Shown here piece after piece: positions 63,101 through 64,000 of a stretch of DNA of 64,000 nucleotides. How positions within the stretch are numbered: the stretch's first letter is position 1; each line of letters starts with the position of its first letter. The notes under the pieces are model-generated. The model saw only the letters and a list, made by a program, of their open reading frames with translations, was not told the origin of the DNA and searched no databases. This DNA is from Antedon mediterranea (taxonomy: Eukaryota; Echinodermata; Crinoidea; Comatulida; Antedonidae). The stretch covers positions 21,976,001-22,040,000 of the forward strand of contig NC_092671.1 of NCBI RefSeq assembly GCF_964355755.1, written 5' to 3'. The position numbers were made by a program, and so were the translations under genes.

Positions 63101-64000
63101 TTTAGACCATTTTGTGATTTTCGAAAAAACTTGTTAACATAAAAACATCAAAGTGTACAGAATAGCTTCAAATCGCATTTGGAGACGTTTTAGACCATTT
63201 TGTGATTTTCGAAAAAACTTGTTAACATAAAAACACCAAAGTGCTTAGAATAGCTTCAAATCGCATTTGGAGACGTTTTAAACCATTTTGTGATTTTCGA
63301 AAAAACTTGTTAACATAAAAACACCAAAATGTTTAGAATAGCTTCAAATCGCATTTGGAGACGTTTTAGACCATTTTGTGATTTTCGAAAAAACTTGTTA
63401 ATATAAAAACACCAAAGTACTTAGAATAGCTTCAAATCGCATTTGGAGACGTTTTAGACCATTTTGTGATTTTCGAAAAAACTTGTTAACATAAAAACAC
63501 CAAAGTTCTTAAAATAGCTTCAAATCGCATTTGGAGACGTTTTAGACCATTTTGTGATTTTCGAAAAAACTTGTTAACACAAAAACACCAAAGTGTTTAG
63601 AAAAGCTTCAAATCGCATTTGGAGAAGTTTTAGACCATTTTGTGATTTTCGAAAAAACTTGTTAACATAAAAACACCAAAGTGTTTAGAAAAGCTTCAAA
63701 TCGCATTTGGAGACGTTTTAGACCATTTTGTAATTTTCAAAAAAACTTGTTAACATAAAAACACCAAAGTTCTTAGAATAGCTTCAAATCGCATTTGGAG
63801 ACGTTTTAGACCATTTTGTGCATTTCGATGAAACTTGGTTACACAAAAACATCAAAGTCCTTAAAATCACATTATAAACCGTTTTAGACCATTTGAGCAT
63901 TTCGATAACACTTTTCACACAAAAACATCAAAGAGCACAATATAGCTTAATATCCTATTTAAAAACGTTTTAGACCATTTTGAGCATTTCGACAAAACTT

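Larger units (their letters stand above)
41090..64000 (+). repeat. Satellite array, right segment
   Basis: The satellite resumes in phase at CAGAATAGC and runs off the right window edge with no unique DNA. Block order repeats that on the left side: 41.2-43.2 kb matches 11.1-13.1 kb, 43.9-45.3 kb matches 15.4-16.7 kb, and 48.1-53.7 kb matches 17.0-23.6 kb. The 61.0-64.0 kb stretch matches 26.4-29.8 kb, sharing private variants such as GGTTACACCAAAAC near 27546 and 61663. Confidence 0.95.

Overview
The window looks like animal nuclear DNA, most likely from a marine invertebrate. It is AT-rich, has GT-AG introns, contains DNA transposons of animal type, and carries low-complexity AGGCCTA/TAGGCC runs such as I associate with echinoderm and related genomes. 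That taxonomic guess is from recollection and is weak. No ordinary host gene, rRNA or tRNA is visible.

About 53 kb of the 64 kb is one tandem satellite, read on the + strand at 1-18988, 20037-31392 and 41090-64000, and it runs off both window ends. The basic monomer is 88 bp (example 421-508). Variants of about 86-87 bp (example 851-937) and 78 bp (example 1113-1190) are interleaved with it. The monomers form nested higher-order repeats. At 1-10 kb there are units of 1122, 1286 and 859 bp, which combine into a 3267-bp unit. At 28-31 kb there are units of 1131/1218 bp. At 45.5-50 kb the unit is about 2415 bp, and at 47.9-63 kb it is 7588 bp. The same order of blocks left of the large insertion (11-26 kb) recurs to its right (41-57 kb), so the array also carries a macro-duplication of roughly 18-20 kb once the insertions are subtracted.

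Two elements interrupt the satellite. At 18989-20036 lies a 1048-bp non-autonomous element with 14-bp terminal inverted repeats and a TTA/TTAA target duplication (piggyBac-like). At 31393-41089 lies a 9697-bp CACTA/EnSpm-type transposon with perfect 20-bp inverted repeats starting CACTCT, a 2-bp CA target duplication and dense TGTGTTT/AAACACA subterminal motifs. Uninterrupted paralogous satellite copies elsewhere in the window give an empty site for each insertion.

The CACTA element carries two + strand genes. The first is an intact 833-codon transposase with two N-terminal C2H2 fingers and Tnp2-like catalytic blocks (33848-36349). The second can be reconstructed as seven exons with canonical splice sites, coding 517 aa that begin with a SAM-like domain (36578-39965). 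By analogy with two-gene CACTA elements, the second is probably an accessory or terminus-binding protein; that role is inference. Two smaller inverted-repeat elements appear nested inside it, one in the 5' region (32890-33581) and one in intron 4 (38193-38529).
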